Shown one piece after another: positions 44,967 through 54,489 of a DNA stretch of 64,000 bases (positions are counted from its first letter, which is position 1; every line of letters begins with the position of its first letter). Source of the stretch: Monocercomonoides exilis (taxonomy: Eukaryota; Preaxostyla; Oxymonadida; Polymastigidae). The position numbers were made by a program, and so were the translations under genes. The stretch spans positions 651,501 through 715,500 of the forward strand of contig LSRY02000010.1 in assembly GCA_001643675.2 (NCBI GenBank). The letters run 5' to 3'. Below the pieces are notes generated by a model. It did no database searches. It saw only the letters and a list, made by a program, of their open reading frames with translations, and was not told where the DNA came from.

Positions 44967-47900
44967 AAGACTTTTTTCAATATGTTGAATACCACAACTT
45001 ATGCTCCGACACGGAGTATTCTGTGCTCCACATTGTCTGCTATCGCTTCCATTCACGCTCACAAATACCTGAACTGAGTGAAAGAATGTGATCAGCGGAA
45101 TCAGATCAATATCAATCTCATTGACTGCATCCCTCCCACAAATTGAGTTGTTCGACTTCAGAGCATCCTGGCTGAAATCCAGCACAAATAGCGTTTCATT
45201 CACCTGCTCTGCAATCGAGTGGCACTTGATGAACACATCCTTCCCCACAAATGCCTCGTTCATCACAAATCTAATGGTCTCCATCCTCAGTCCAAGTGGT
45301 GGTATTTTTGTATCAATGCATTCCTCATTCGGATCAAGTGCATCAATCATCACTCCTCCTCCTCTCCCATTCATTATTGAGCATTCACACATCACAAATG
45401 AGCATCCACTCACTTTCAGATCTGATTCTCCACCCTTCACACACATCTTCACTCCTCCACCTTCCTCGCTCATCTCGCTCATGCACTTCGTCAACACGCA
45501 TCCTTCCATCACACATTCCACACCAACTGAAAACGAATCCATATTCACAATGCATGGGTTGTTCAATTGACTTGTGATGTTTGTGAATATTGAGCTGTTA
45601 ATCCTTATCATCGTCTTTGGATTTCGTTCTTCATTCTTATTCCATCTGCTGACATGTGCTTCCTCTTCCAGTGAAATCAGACTCTTTTCAGATATGGATG
45701 TGTTCGATATCGTAAGATTCACCACATCAATCGCATCCACTTCTGGAGCAAACTCTAAAAACCCTTTTACCAGAACGAACTGAGAAAGAGAACAATCCTC
45801 AATCAAAACACTTCCTCCATCAACTTTCACAGTACAATAGTTCATCTCTCTTGTTGAATCCTCACAAACAAAAGAACTCATCTTAATTGAAAGTGTTGCA
45901 GAAGAGGAAGATAATGATTGGATAAATGACAAATGCTTCCCCAATTCATTTGGAAGAGAAAATGACAAGTTCATGAGAGAAAAACAAATATTCGATGTTA
46001 TCATCGACTCTCCAATACCCTCATCATCCATTTCTCTCACTTTCAGAACTGTTCCTTTCTCACTCCCCTCAATTGATACAATAGGAGTCATTGATAATGA
46101 TGATGATTGCAAAGATATTGATTTTTGAAGCAATCCTGATCCCACAATGCTGATAGAGGTTTCCGCTTCCCCAAGTGTTGCATATCGCAGTGAAATCAGA
46201 TGATCAACTGATGAACATGGCGCTTCAGAAAATCCACATCCACTGAAGTCTCCTCCTTTCTCTTTCGAAACAAACCCATTCCCACTCCAATTATCCCACA
46301 AATACACAACCAGCGGAATCATATATCCCTCTCCTGTTGTCTTCCTTTCCCATCCACACAGTTCATCCAACGATCTCAACTCCTCAGAGCTCATCTCCCA
46401 TTTCATGTGCTCCTCATTCACAATCTCGCTCAGATCCCATCCCGAAACAAACAAATTCTTCCCTTTCCAGGCATTGCATCCTTCAAATATCATCCTTTCA
46501 AGCACAAATGTTCCCATCTCATCTGGCAGCTTCACAAACATCCCTCCTCCCAATCCTCTCCCTCCATCCTCAACATCCTCTCTTGGCACTTCACATCCCT
46601 CAAACTTCACATTTTTCATTTCCAAATTTCCTTCACTTCCAATTGATATCATCATCCCCCCTCCTTTCATTCCGCTTTCACCTGAACATGTTGAGGATAT
46701 ATTGCATTCTTCAATTTTCGCATTCCCATTAACGCCCATCCCAACATTCAAGCATCCCCCACCTTCACTTCCACCTTCCATTCCCACGCCACTCACTCTG
46801 CTGTTCTTCAATTCCAACTCAGCTCCATTTGCCATCGTTATTGGTGATTTCCCATTCATCTTCAGTGTTACTCCACTTTCCATCACAAATCCATCAACAA
46901 TCAGATAACCTCCTGCCATATTTATTATACTGTATCCTATCTTTCCATCAGTCAATGCCCCACTCTCAAATGAGACTGAACAGTTTGTCACACTGAGTGT
47001 TGATGATGTTGAGTGAATGAATGCACTTCTCCTCGAATTCAACTGACCTTTCACAACAAATGAAAGTCTCCTCATTGTCAGTGAACTCGAACATCCAACA
47101 AGCCAATCTTGTGTGGCTGATCCTCCATCACTAACATTCACTTGAATCCTCTCTCCATCGGATGACACTATTCTGCCTGAAATGCTCACATTAAATGAAG
47201 ATAATTCAATTTCATCCTTTATGGATGAAGATGATGCAACCTCAATTTCTTTTGAACTTTCACTCATTCTTGAGTTCGCACAATAATCAACTGTCAAACA
47301 GCCAAACCTTTCAAATCCACAATGATTGTGGTCCATCCCATTTCCTCCACTCCCATCAACAATCACCTTCGTTCCCATTGAGCACAAATACACAAACAGC
47401 GGAATCACTCCGTTTTCATCCCCATTTTCACCCCCACTCAGCTGAAGCATATCTGATGGAATTTCACTTGTGTCAAAAAATGAAAATGAGCTTGCATTCA
47501 CTTTTGACTCCAAAAACACACCACTCCCACAATGAACAAACACATCCTTCCCGTATTCTGCCACATTCCCATTCACTTTCGAAAACTCAACATTCTGCCC
47601 AATTGTCAATCCACACCCTCCACTCTCCATCAGCACAAACATTCCTCCTCCTCTCCCTCCTCTCCCTTCATTATTCTCTGCCTTATTCCCATCAATCACA
47701 CTCGTTCCATTCACATCCACTTTCCCATTTCCCTTTAACACAACATATATTCCTCCTCCTTTTCCACCAATACAACTGCACCCATTCACATTGCATCCAT
47801 CAACAGTCAATGTTCCACTCGACCCAACTGTTCCTTTCATCCATCCTCCATCTCCCTCATTCCTTTTGACTCCACTGATATTGCATCCTGAACAAATCAC

Positions 47901-50900
47901 ACTCGTCATTCCTTCACAAAATTCAATCGCTGAATGATCATTGAATGTCATCCCTTCCTCAATCACAAATCGATCCATTTTCAGATTCCCGCTCTGCGCA
48001 TTCACAAAACAATATCCAAAGGCCACGATCGATGTGCTCTCTGATGAATGAGCAACTGAGCAGTCTGTGAGTGTGAGTGATGAGCTGGTCAAGCCAATGA
48101 GCGATGTTGCACTCGATAACGAAAATGGTATTTGAAACGCAATGTTCTTTATTGAACTTGAACTCTCAACATTTATCAAATACGAAGATGCCATTCCACT
48201 CGGCAATCTCACATTCACATTCGTCTTGTTGATTGTGCAATACACCTCCCATTCATATGTTCCCGCCATCAACACAACTTCTCCCAGCTCAAACCCTGGA
48301 TCCAATACAATATTCTTCTTTGACGAACTGAATCTGTTTTGAGCAGCAAAAATGATTGTGGAACATGGAAAATACCCAAACCCACAAAACCACGAGTCAT
48401 ATCCTCCACACCCATTTACCACCTTCCCCACATGTGCTGCTCCTGAAAATGCATCCAAAAACACATTCAAAGGAAATATTCCCATCCCTATCTCGTTCCG
48501 GTCATATCCCATCAGTTCATCATAAATAGTTCTATTGTGTCCAACATTCAACTTTGTGGTTGTTATTGTCCCACTCACAAACCTGCTCCCATTCACAAAC
48601 ACATCTTTCCCTCCCAATGTTGCACTGCAACCAACAAAACTCACTGATGATATCGTAAAATCAAATGAGTTATCTGCCAGAAATAGCATTATCCCTCCTC
48701 CAAATCCTCTGCACTTGCATTGATGAAATGCTGTTGTTCCTCCACTGTGTGATGTTGAATCTCCAATACGAACTTTGCTTGATATTCCTTCCAACTCAAC
48801 TTTTATCCCTCCTCCATTCCCATTCATGCACGCACACCCATCCATTGTTGTATTCCACACCACAAATGTCTCTTCTCCCTTCACATTCTTTGTCATCATC
48901 ACTCCATCTCCCTCTTTCCTATTCACATTCCGAATTGTCACATTCCCCAGAATGCTTTCTCCCAAAGTTGATCCTGCTGATGATGGTTCTGCAAATAGTG
49001 GCTGACTCATTTTTATATTTTTGATCTCCACATCAATCATTTTCAACTGTCTCAGAGCCACTTCAAACACAGATGACGAGATTCCACTCCCTCCTGACAC
49101 CGAAGAACTGATCAAAACATCCTCCAGCGAAAGTGATCCACTTCCATCAGTAACAACAAACACACTCGGCGATGGACTTTTCATCGGGTTGTGATCTATC
49201 CCCACATGCCCCACCTCCAGTTGTCCAGAAGATATGCTGAACAGAGTAGTTGCAGGCGAAGAAAGCGCACTTGTCCCAATCACACTCACCGTCTTCCCTC
49301 TCCCCAAAACAGAAATCTTCTTTTCCCCAACACTGATTGTCTTTTCTTCATTCACATGCTTCCCACCCAGCACTGTGATCGAAGAGTTCAGCTGTGCCAT
49401 GCTCGCCCCCACTGCATGACACACTGTCTTGCACGGTGCACTCTCACTCATCCCACACAGATTGCTCGCGTCACTTCCACCAACCCCAACACACCGATCT
49501 TTCATCCCTTCCTTCAGCCAATCCTTCTTTTCTGTATATTGATAACTATAGTATAAATGGCACACTCTCGTATCATTGCTATTCGTTGTGTACGATTCAT
49601 AAAAAGGGTTAGCCGATGAAAAGAGATTGTAATAATCTTGAAAAAACACATCGTGGCCATATGGAGTAGAATTACTGCATCTGCATTCGTGAAAGAAGAA
49701 GAAATAACAATAGAGGTTGTTGCTTGGAGCTGTTGAATGATATGGTCTGAAATCCAATCCTCCACCACATGATACAGCCGAGCACGAAATAAACTGCATG
49801 CTCCGCATTTTGAATGCGGCAGAGACATAGTAACAATACATCCCTCCACCCCATGCACCAGTTATAGAACAAGAAGTGAATGAGCACTCAAAAATACAAG
49901 CACTTTCCCCTTTGCCACTTTCTGATCTTATACAAGCAGATCCGGAAACATTTAAAAATTCAAGACCAAGCCCACCTCCATTTCCATCAGCTTGACAATT
50001 CAAAAATTCGCATCCACCGATCAGAACACATGTCGAAATCGAATTCACGTATATCCCTCCTCCAGCTTGAGTTGTTGCAACGCATGCATTGAATGAGTTG
50101 TTCTCAATTTTGATTGATTTAATAGAATAGCACACAATTCCTCCCCCAGTATAATGTGCTGTACAATCGTTGAATGTGCAATGAGAACCAGTTAGAGATC
50201 CATTCTTTAAATTGCATAAACTGATTGCTCCTCCATTCGAAGCGCCATCTGAAAGAGTATTTGCTGTTGCAACTGTTCTTGATCCGTTCCATTCGCACCA
50301 AGTGAATGAATTTGCTCCATTATCTGAAATCTGCTTTCTCCCTGGAGATTTCTTATTATCTTCGCTTCCAATGAATTCAACATTTCTTGTGCGACAACAC
50401 CCAACAAAAGAAGTGTTTGAAACAACCAGTGATGAAAGTGGAGAATTGATTGATTGGATGATTCCTCCATCATACGCATCACAAACTGATGAAAACAAGC
50501 AGCCATCCATCAAAGTGCAGCTTTCCCAATAACATGCTGAAACAGATCCTCGAGACGATGAAGAAGTCGAAATGTTGAAGAAAACCATGTTCGAGAGTGA
50601 AGCACTCTCAATGGATGGTGATGACAAAAATGGTGCTGAGGAGAGTGTCATTGAAGAAAAATGAGATGAGCAAATCGAAACTCTTCCAAAATGTGGCAAA
50701 CGATCCTCAGTTGGATTTGAAGCAAAAAAAGGAGGAATTTGAGGAAATTGAGTTTTTGAAGTTTTGAGAGAGATATTCGTCAAAATTGCACAACTTCCCT
50801 TCAAATCCAATGGCGAAATACCACTTTCCACAATCACTCCACATCCATCCATCACAATCTCACTTTCACTCCAAGCACAGGCAATGCCTTTTCCATCTCC

Positions 50901-51350
50901 ACAGCCCATCCTCAATCCTCTCAAATGCACTGACGAATTCTTCAAAACCACACTTCCTTTCATTTCACTTTTCCCAAATCCATTCCCCTTTCCGCCCACT
51001 TTCAAAATGTCAGTATTTGCACAATCCTCACGTTTTTCATCAAAACGATCATTGCTCTTCACTTTTGCTTTGTTTTCCTTGTTTTTCATCAAAACCCTTT
51101 TTCTTTCATCAGTTCCTTCGCTGTCTCCATTTTTGAGGGAACAATGCATTTCCTTATTTTTTGTATCAAATGTTTTCATCTCAAATTCACCATGGTCAAA
51201 TGAGTATTCACATGCAGGAATCTTTTCCTTATCTTTCACTCTCTCCTTTGAGGATGCATCTTCAATTGTTGCACCCAAGGGCATGCACTGACGTTGCAAT
51301 ATGGATGCAGAGGCAACAAAACTCAAAACAATAATAACTGGATTTCGCAT
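44964..51350 (-). CDS. Pmp-like parallel beta-helix ectodomain protein (N-terminal part, ends at an in-frame TAG)
   Basis: 2,128 codons from the ATG at 51350 to TAG at 44966-44964. The N-terminus MRNPVIIVLSFVASASILQR looks like a cleavable signal peptide. The rest consists of Gly/Ser/Asn/Cys-rich repeats typical of right-handed parallel beta helices: GGGIYVN, GGAISLC, SFNACVA, CEFLNCQ, and repeated Cys-Gly/Pro-Cys module headers (CGMSESAPCKT, CGFSEAPCSS, CGAQNTPCRS). These resemble the GGAI/FxxN motifs of chlamydial Pmp proteins and Trichomonas Pmp-like proteins. At the TAG the last module continues in the same frame (HIEKSL-stop-NVLWIDGECLIGGE), so this is probably one gene with the downstream transmembrane/pseudokinase part. 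Predicted as a secreted or surface ectodomain; the ligand is unknown. The coding strand is notably G-rich. It may be a fresh pseudogene, a readthrough gene or a sequencing error. Confidence 0.85.
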   Translation of the reverse strand: MRNPVIIVLSFVASASILQRQCMPLGATIEDASSKERVKDKEKIPACEYSFDHGEFEMKTFDTKNKEMHCSLKNGDSEGTDERKRVLMKNKENKAKVKSNDRFDEKREDCANTDILKVGGKGNGFGKSEMKGSVVLKNSSVHLRGLRMGCGDGKGIACAWSESEIVMDGCGVIVESGISPLDLKGSCAILTNISLKTSKTQFPQIPPFFASNPTEDRLPHFGRVSICSSHFSSMTLSSAPFLSSPSIESASLSNMVFFNISTSSSSRGSVSACYWESCTLMDGCLFSSVCDAYDGGIIQSINSPLSSLVVSNTSFVGCCRTRNVEFIGSEDNKKSPGRKQISDNGANSFTWCEWNGSRTVATANTLSDGASNGGAISLCNLKNGSLTGSHCTFNDCTAHYTGGGIVCYSIKSIKIENNSFNACVATTQAGGGIYVNSISTCVLIGGCEFLNCQADGNGGGLGLEFLNVSGSACIRSESGKGESACIFECSFTSCSITGAWGGGMYCYYVSAAFKMRSMQFISCSAVSCGGGLDFRPYHSTAPSNNLYCYFFFFHECRCSNSTPYGHDVFFQDYYNLFSSANPFYESYTTNSNDTRVCHLYYSYQYTEKKDWLKEGMKDRCVGVGGSDASNLCGMSESAPCKTVCHAVGASMAQLNSSITVLGGKHVNEEKTISVGEKKISVLGRGKTVSVIGTSALSSPATTLFSISSGQLEVGHVGIDHNPMKSPSPSVFVVTDGSGSLSLEDVLISSSVSGGSGISSSVFEVALRQLKMIDVEIKNIKMSQPLFAEPSSAGSTLGESILGNVTIRNVNRKEGDGVMMTKNVKGEETFVVWNTTMDGCACMNGNGGGIKVELEGISSKVRIGDSTSHSGGTTAFHQCKCRGFGGGIMLFLADNSFDFTISSVSFVGCSATLGGKDVFVNGSRFVSGTITTTKLNVGHNRTIYDELMGYDRNEIGMGIFPLNVFLDAFSGAAHVGKVVNGCGGYDSWFCGFGYFPCSTIIFAAQNRFSSSKKNIVLDPGFELGEVVLMAGTYEWEVYCTINKTNVNVRLPSGMASSYLINVESSSSIKNIAFQIPFSLSSATSLIGLTSSSLTLTDCSVAHSSESTSIVAFGYCFVNAQSGNLKMDRFVIEEGMTFNDHSAIEFCEGMTSVICSGCNISGVKRNEGDGGWMKGTVGSSGTLTVDGCNVNGCSCIGGKGGGIYVVLKGNGKVDVNGTSVIDGNKAENNEGRGGRGGGMFVLMESGGCGLTIGQNVEFSKVNGNVAEYGKDVFVHCGSGVFLESKVNASSFSFFDTSEIPSDMLQLSGGENGDENGVIPLFVYLCSMGTKVIVDGSGGNGMDHNHCGFERFGCLTVDYCANSRMSESSKEIEVASSSSIKDEIELSSFNVSISGRIVSSDGERIQVNVSDGGSATQDWLVGCSSSLTMRRLSFVVKGQLNSRRSAFIHSTSSTLSVTNCSVSFESGALTDGKIGYSIINMAGGYLIVDGFVMESGVTLKMNGKSPITMANGAELELKNSRVSGVGMEGGSEGGGCLNVGMGVNGNAKIEECNISSTCSGESGMKGGGMMISIGSEGNLEMKNVKFEGCEVPREDVEDGGRGLGGGMFVKLPDEMGTFVLERMIFEGCNAWKGKNLFVSGWDLSEIVNEEHMKWEMSSEELRSLDELCGWERKTTGEGYMIPLVVYLWDNWSGNGFVSKEKGGDFSGCGFSEAPCSSVDHLISLRYATLGEAETSISIVGSGLLQKSISLQSSSLSMTPIVSIEGSEKGTVLKVREMDDEGIGESMITSNICFSLMNLSFSLPNELGKHLSFIQSLSSSSATLSIKMSSFVCEDSTREMNYCTVKVDGGSVLIEDCSLSQFVLVKGFLEFAPEVDAIDVVNLTISNTSISEKSLISLEEEAHVSRWNKNEERNPKTMIRINSSIFTNITSQLNNPCIVNMDSFSVGVECVMEGCVLTKCMSEMSEEGGGVKMCVKGGESDLKVSGCSFVMCECSIMNGRGGGVMIDALDPNEECIDTKIPPLGLRMETIRFVMNEAFVGKDVFIKCHSIAEQVNETLFVLDFSQDALKSNNSICGRDAVNEIDIDLIPLITFFHSVQVFVSVNGSDSRQCGAQNTPCRSISCGIQHIEKSL

Positions 51351-52176
51351 TCAATTCTCTTTTTATTTTGTTTTTTCTCAATCGAGTTATTCTGTTATGG
51401 GTCATTTTGATAAATCATTCATCTTTTCTTCTCTTTTCCTGCCAAATCCAAAATTCGCAAATGATAAAATTCATGAAAGAATAGATAGCGCATGCATACT
51501 TTTTGAATCATCATTAATAAGAATTCTTTGAATGAATATTTTTTCAATTTCGAATTGTTCACTAACAACAATAAATGCTCCTAATACCAACTGCAAATGA
51601 ATTCAATAATCGTTGTGGTCCATTTCTTTTTTCATTCAAATATTAAAGGTTGAAAAAAATGGAGAAAACAGATTTTTCATTCAAAAACAATGAATAATCA
51701 ACAAAAAGGCACAATGAGAAAGAAATACAAACATACAAAAAAAAAATATATGAGATAAAAAAGATGAGCAAATGCAATAAATGGTTATTCCATGTTCTCA
51801 CTTTTCTATCATCAAACTTTTTTTTATTTTTCAAAAATACATTCAGCTTGTCGTCTCAAACTTTATTTCAATCTTTCGTTTTCTATTCGTTATCTAATTC
51901 TTTCATCCTGTGAGTCAATACAGTTCCTGCTCATTTCACGAAAAGAAATGACAGTTAATGCAAAGATAGTGGATGAAAGATGAATCCTTTGGAATGCTCT
52001 GATGATAAATTTTTCAAAGTCAAATTTGAAAGAGAATAATTCCTGGAAAAATTCATATTCCAAAAAAAGGACTTTTAACAAAAACAGTGAAATAAAAAAA
52101 AATCAAACCAAATTATATTCTCACTTCATCTCCCTCTGAGAATTTGTTTCCTCAAAGTGTGAAATTAGCTCCGATT
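51351..52176. other. AT-rich intergenic region upstream of the beta-helix gene
   Basis: Would hold the promoter of the beta-helix gene (start at 51350). I see no motif, repeat or convincing gene. Confidence 0.45.
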
Positions 52177-52540
52177 TCATTGTTCCTCATTTCCTTCCTT
52201 CTTTCGTAGTTGTCTTAAAATAACTTGAACAATCCAAAAAAGATAATTCCCTTCAGCTCCTGATTTGTCACAATTGCTGATTATCTTTTCAAGATCTGAA
52301 TATTTCCCATTTCCATTTGTCTGTCTATTCAAAAAAACCAAATATCAATTAATCCAGAATAAGAGAAATAAATAAATAAAATAAATAGAATTCAAACAAT
52401 AGATACAAACAAATATAAAACACCTCTTTTTGTTTTTCAATTGATAAGACTCCTAAAGATATGCTTTGATTGGATATAACTTTTCCATCCAAAATCATTT
52501 TCTTCTTCTTGTTGTTAAAATTGATTTTGTCAAATCTCAT
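52177..52540 (-). CDS. Small two-exon gene, unknown function
   Basis: Exons 52540-52424 (39 codons from an ATG) and 52320-52177 (48 codons including TGA), with a 103-nt intron (GTGTTT...GACAG, phase 0). The product is 86 aa: MRFDKINFNNKKKKMILDGK..., then TNGNGKYSDLEKIISNCDKS and NYLFWIVQVILRQLRKKEGN. The second exon has strongly coding composition in only this frame. Upstream of the ATG another frame (KENKGKNGVIKKDEAVA) also looks coding, so a further 5' exon or a frameshift is possible. The family is not recognised; a basic N-terminus and a helical C-terminus are all I can describe. Confidence 0.5.
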
Positions 52541-52965
52541 GCAACTGCTTCATCTTTCTTGATAACTCCATTTTTCCCTTTGTTCTCTTTTGGAATTGAC
52601 TTTTCATTTGTATGAATGAAAAAAATTGAAAATTCAGCCAATACAACGCATCGAAAATTCTTTTCCTTTTTTTGATAGTATCTGACAGAAAAAAGATAAT
52701 TGATAGAAAAGGATCCGCTCTATCTCAATAATGATGATTTTCAAAATCCAGTTTGTTTATTCAAAGGAATATCAAATGGTGTTTCGTCAATGAACTTGCT
52801 TTTCCAGAAATTGAATGATAACAGAAATAACAAAAAAATGAAGGAGAATGCTAATATTCGCTGAACAAACTGCAAATCAGAAAATCCATTTTCAGTAAGA
52901 TTGAATGAATGCTTTCCAATGAATAAGCACTGGCAAATACAAATCTTCAAGCATTTTTCCTTTAA

Positions 52966-53232
52966 TTACAAATTCAATAATGTAATGTCAAATGCAGTGT
53001 TGAGGTGAAACTGGATGCCCCAACATTTTCCCGAATGCTCTATTCCAATATGTTCATTTGTCTCGATAACCTTCATCGCCATTTCATCTGCAACCGTGAA
53101 TAAAAGAAAATATTGTATTTGAAGTCGTCAAAAAGCACTCCAATCTTGTTGAGATAACATCTCCTTTGAACAAAGAAAACATTGTATTTTGTTGTTGGCA
53201 AACATCACGATTTGACGTTTTTGTGTATCCAT
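52966..53232 (-). CDS. Small two-exon gene, unknown function
   Basis: Exons 53232-53139 and 53087-52966, with a 51-nt intron (GTGCTT...TTGCAG, phase 1) that removes an in-frame TGA. The product is 71 aa: MDTQKRQIVMFANNKIQCFL, then NEMAMKVIETNEHIGIEHSG and HLNTAFDITLLNL before TAA. The same frame stays open below the TAA to 52741 and encodes a hydrophobic segment (AFSFIFLLFLLSFNFW), so the 3' end could be spliced differently and the product could be longer and membrane-anchored. Family not recognised. Confidence 0.4.
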
Positions 53233-53583
53233 CAGCAGTTTTCAAGCTTTTTGAATTTCAATATAATCTAATTCTTTACAACGAATGACAAAAAACAAAA
53301 TACACACTACACACAAACAAATCTTTTAAACTTGAACCTACTCATTTTTCCCTGTGAATGAAGACAATCGCATTCAAAATACAAAAATTGCTAAAGCATC
53401 ACTTTTTTCACCTCATTTCGAAGCGACAAAGAAGGAGCTCTTTCCCAATTGAAACAATAAATTGTTTTCAGAGTTTCATGGAAGTTACAGATGCATCGTC
53501 TTTTGCACAATTCCTGCTGACCAAAACATTGTTTTTTGATCTTTTCGAAAATGTTATGCAAACGATCGTTTTTTATTTTATAT

Positions 53584-53600
53584 TAGATACAATGCAGATT
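53584..53600. repeat. Left copy of a 17-bp inverted repeat flanking the beta-helix relic
   Basis: TAGATACAATGCAGATT. The inverse copy is at 57084-57100. Just inside each copy lies a small hairpin: 53642-53662 (GGGGTTATT/AATAACCCC) and 57040-57060 (GAGGTTTATT/AAAAAACCTC). The surrounding ~80 bp are similar in inverted orientation. Confidence 0.6.
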
Positions 53601-54489
53601 GAATCAAATTATTCAAATTGAAAAAATAATTTGAAATTGTGGGGGTTATTTAAAATAACCCCTGTTTATTTGAATTGACTTGCTTATTTTTTAAATCTTC
53701 ATCCTATTTTGAATTGAATGTTCAAAACATGAAAATGGATAACATTAAATGATTTGCATAAAAGATTGATATAAAATTCTGAAGTTTCTTTTGATTCTCT
53801 TTTTGAAAATTTTTGATCTTTCAATAATCTTCTTCGAAAAAATAGAATAATTCGATAATTCATTTAAAATGCTATTCCAACTTATGTTATTGAAAATGTG
53901 AGCTTTATAACGAGAGTTTGAATGATTATTGCAATTAAAAAGTCATTTTTCCCAATATACAAATCATAAAAGCTTTTTCAAATTTTTAGTTTTTTTCTTC
54001 GCAATTGAAAGTTGTTTCTTTTTATTGTTTCACCGTTAGCAACTTCAATGTGATATCTATCTATTACCTTTGGATTACTCTGCTTTTCACGCTTCAAGCA
54101 ACAGCTATTTTCAAACAATATTGTTTTTCATTTTTCGCCTTGTTGATAAACAATACCTTCAAGCATTTACGTGAAATATATAAAACACTGAATGTTAAAA
54201 GGTATATACGTTTCTTTTTCAAGATTTCGTTTTGAGTATTAAACATTTCTATTTTTAACAAATTTAACTTTTTCGATATTTATCTAATTATTTAGCATAT
54301 TACACATTTTTTTCTTTCGTGCATAAAGCACAGAAAGCCTTTAATATGTGGATGATCAAAAATTTGAAGTATTTTCATCCTCAGAATTACTTGCAAACAC
54401 ATATAAAATTATTTTGATCACACAATTTATTCTCTCTCGTCCTTTTCTTAAGTTATCTCTTCCGACACATTCAGAACACTATCAAATGA

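Noticed and set aside
44938-44992. A short intron (GTATTC...TTTAG) removing the TAG.
   Set aside because: It would be only 29 nt and not a multiple of three. The spliced frame hits a stop a few codons later, while the unspliced frame is open on both sides.
47195-47869. Plus-strand 224-codon open frame within the beta-helix gene.
   Set aside because: A shadow frame; His/Ser/Pro-rich without any motif.
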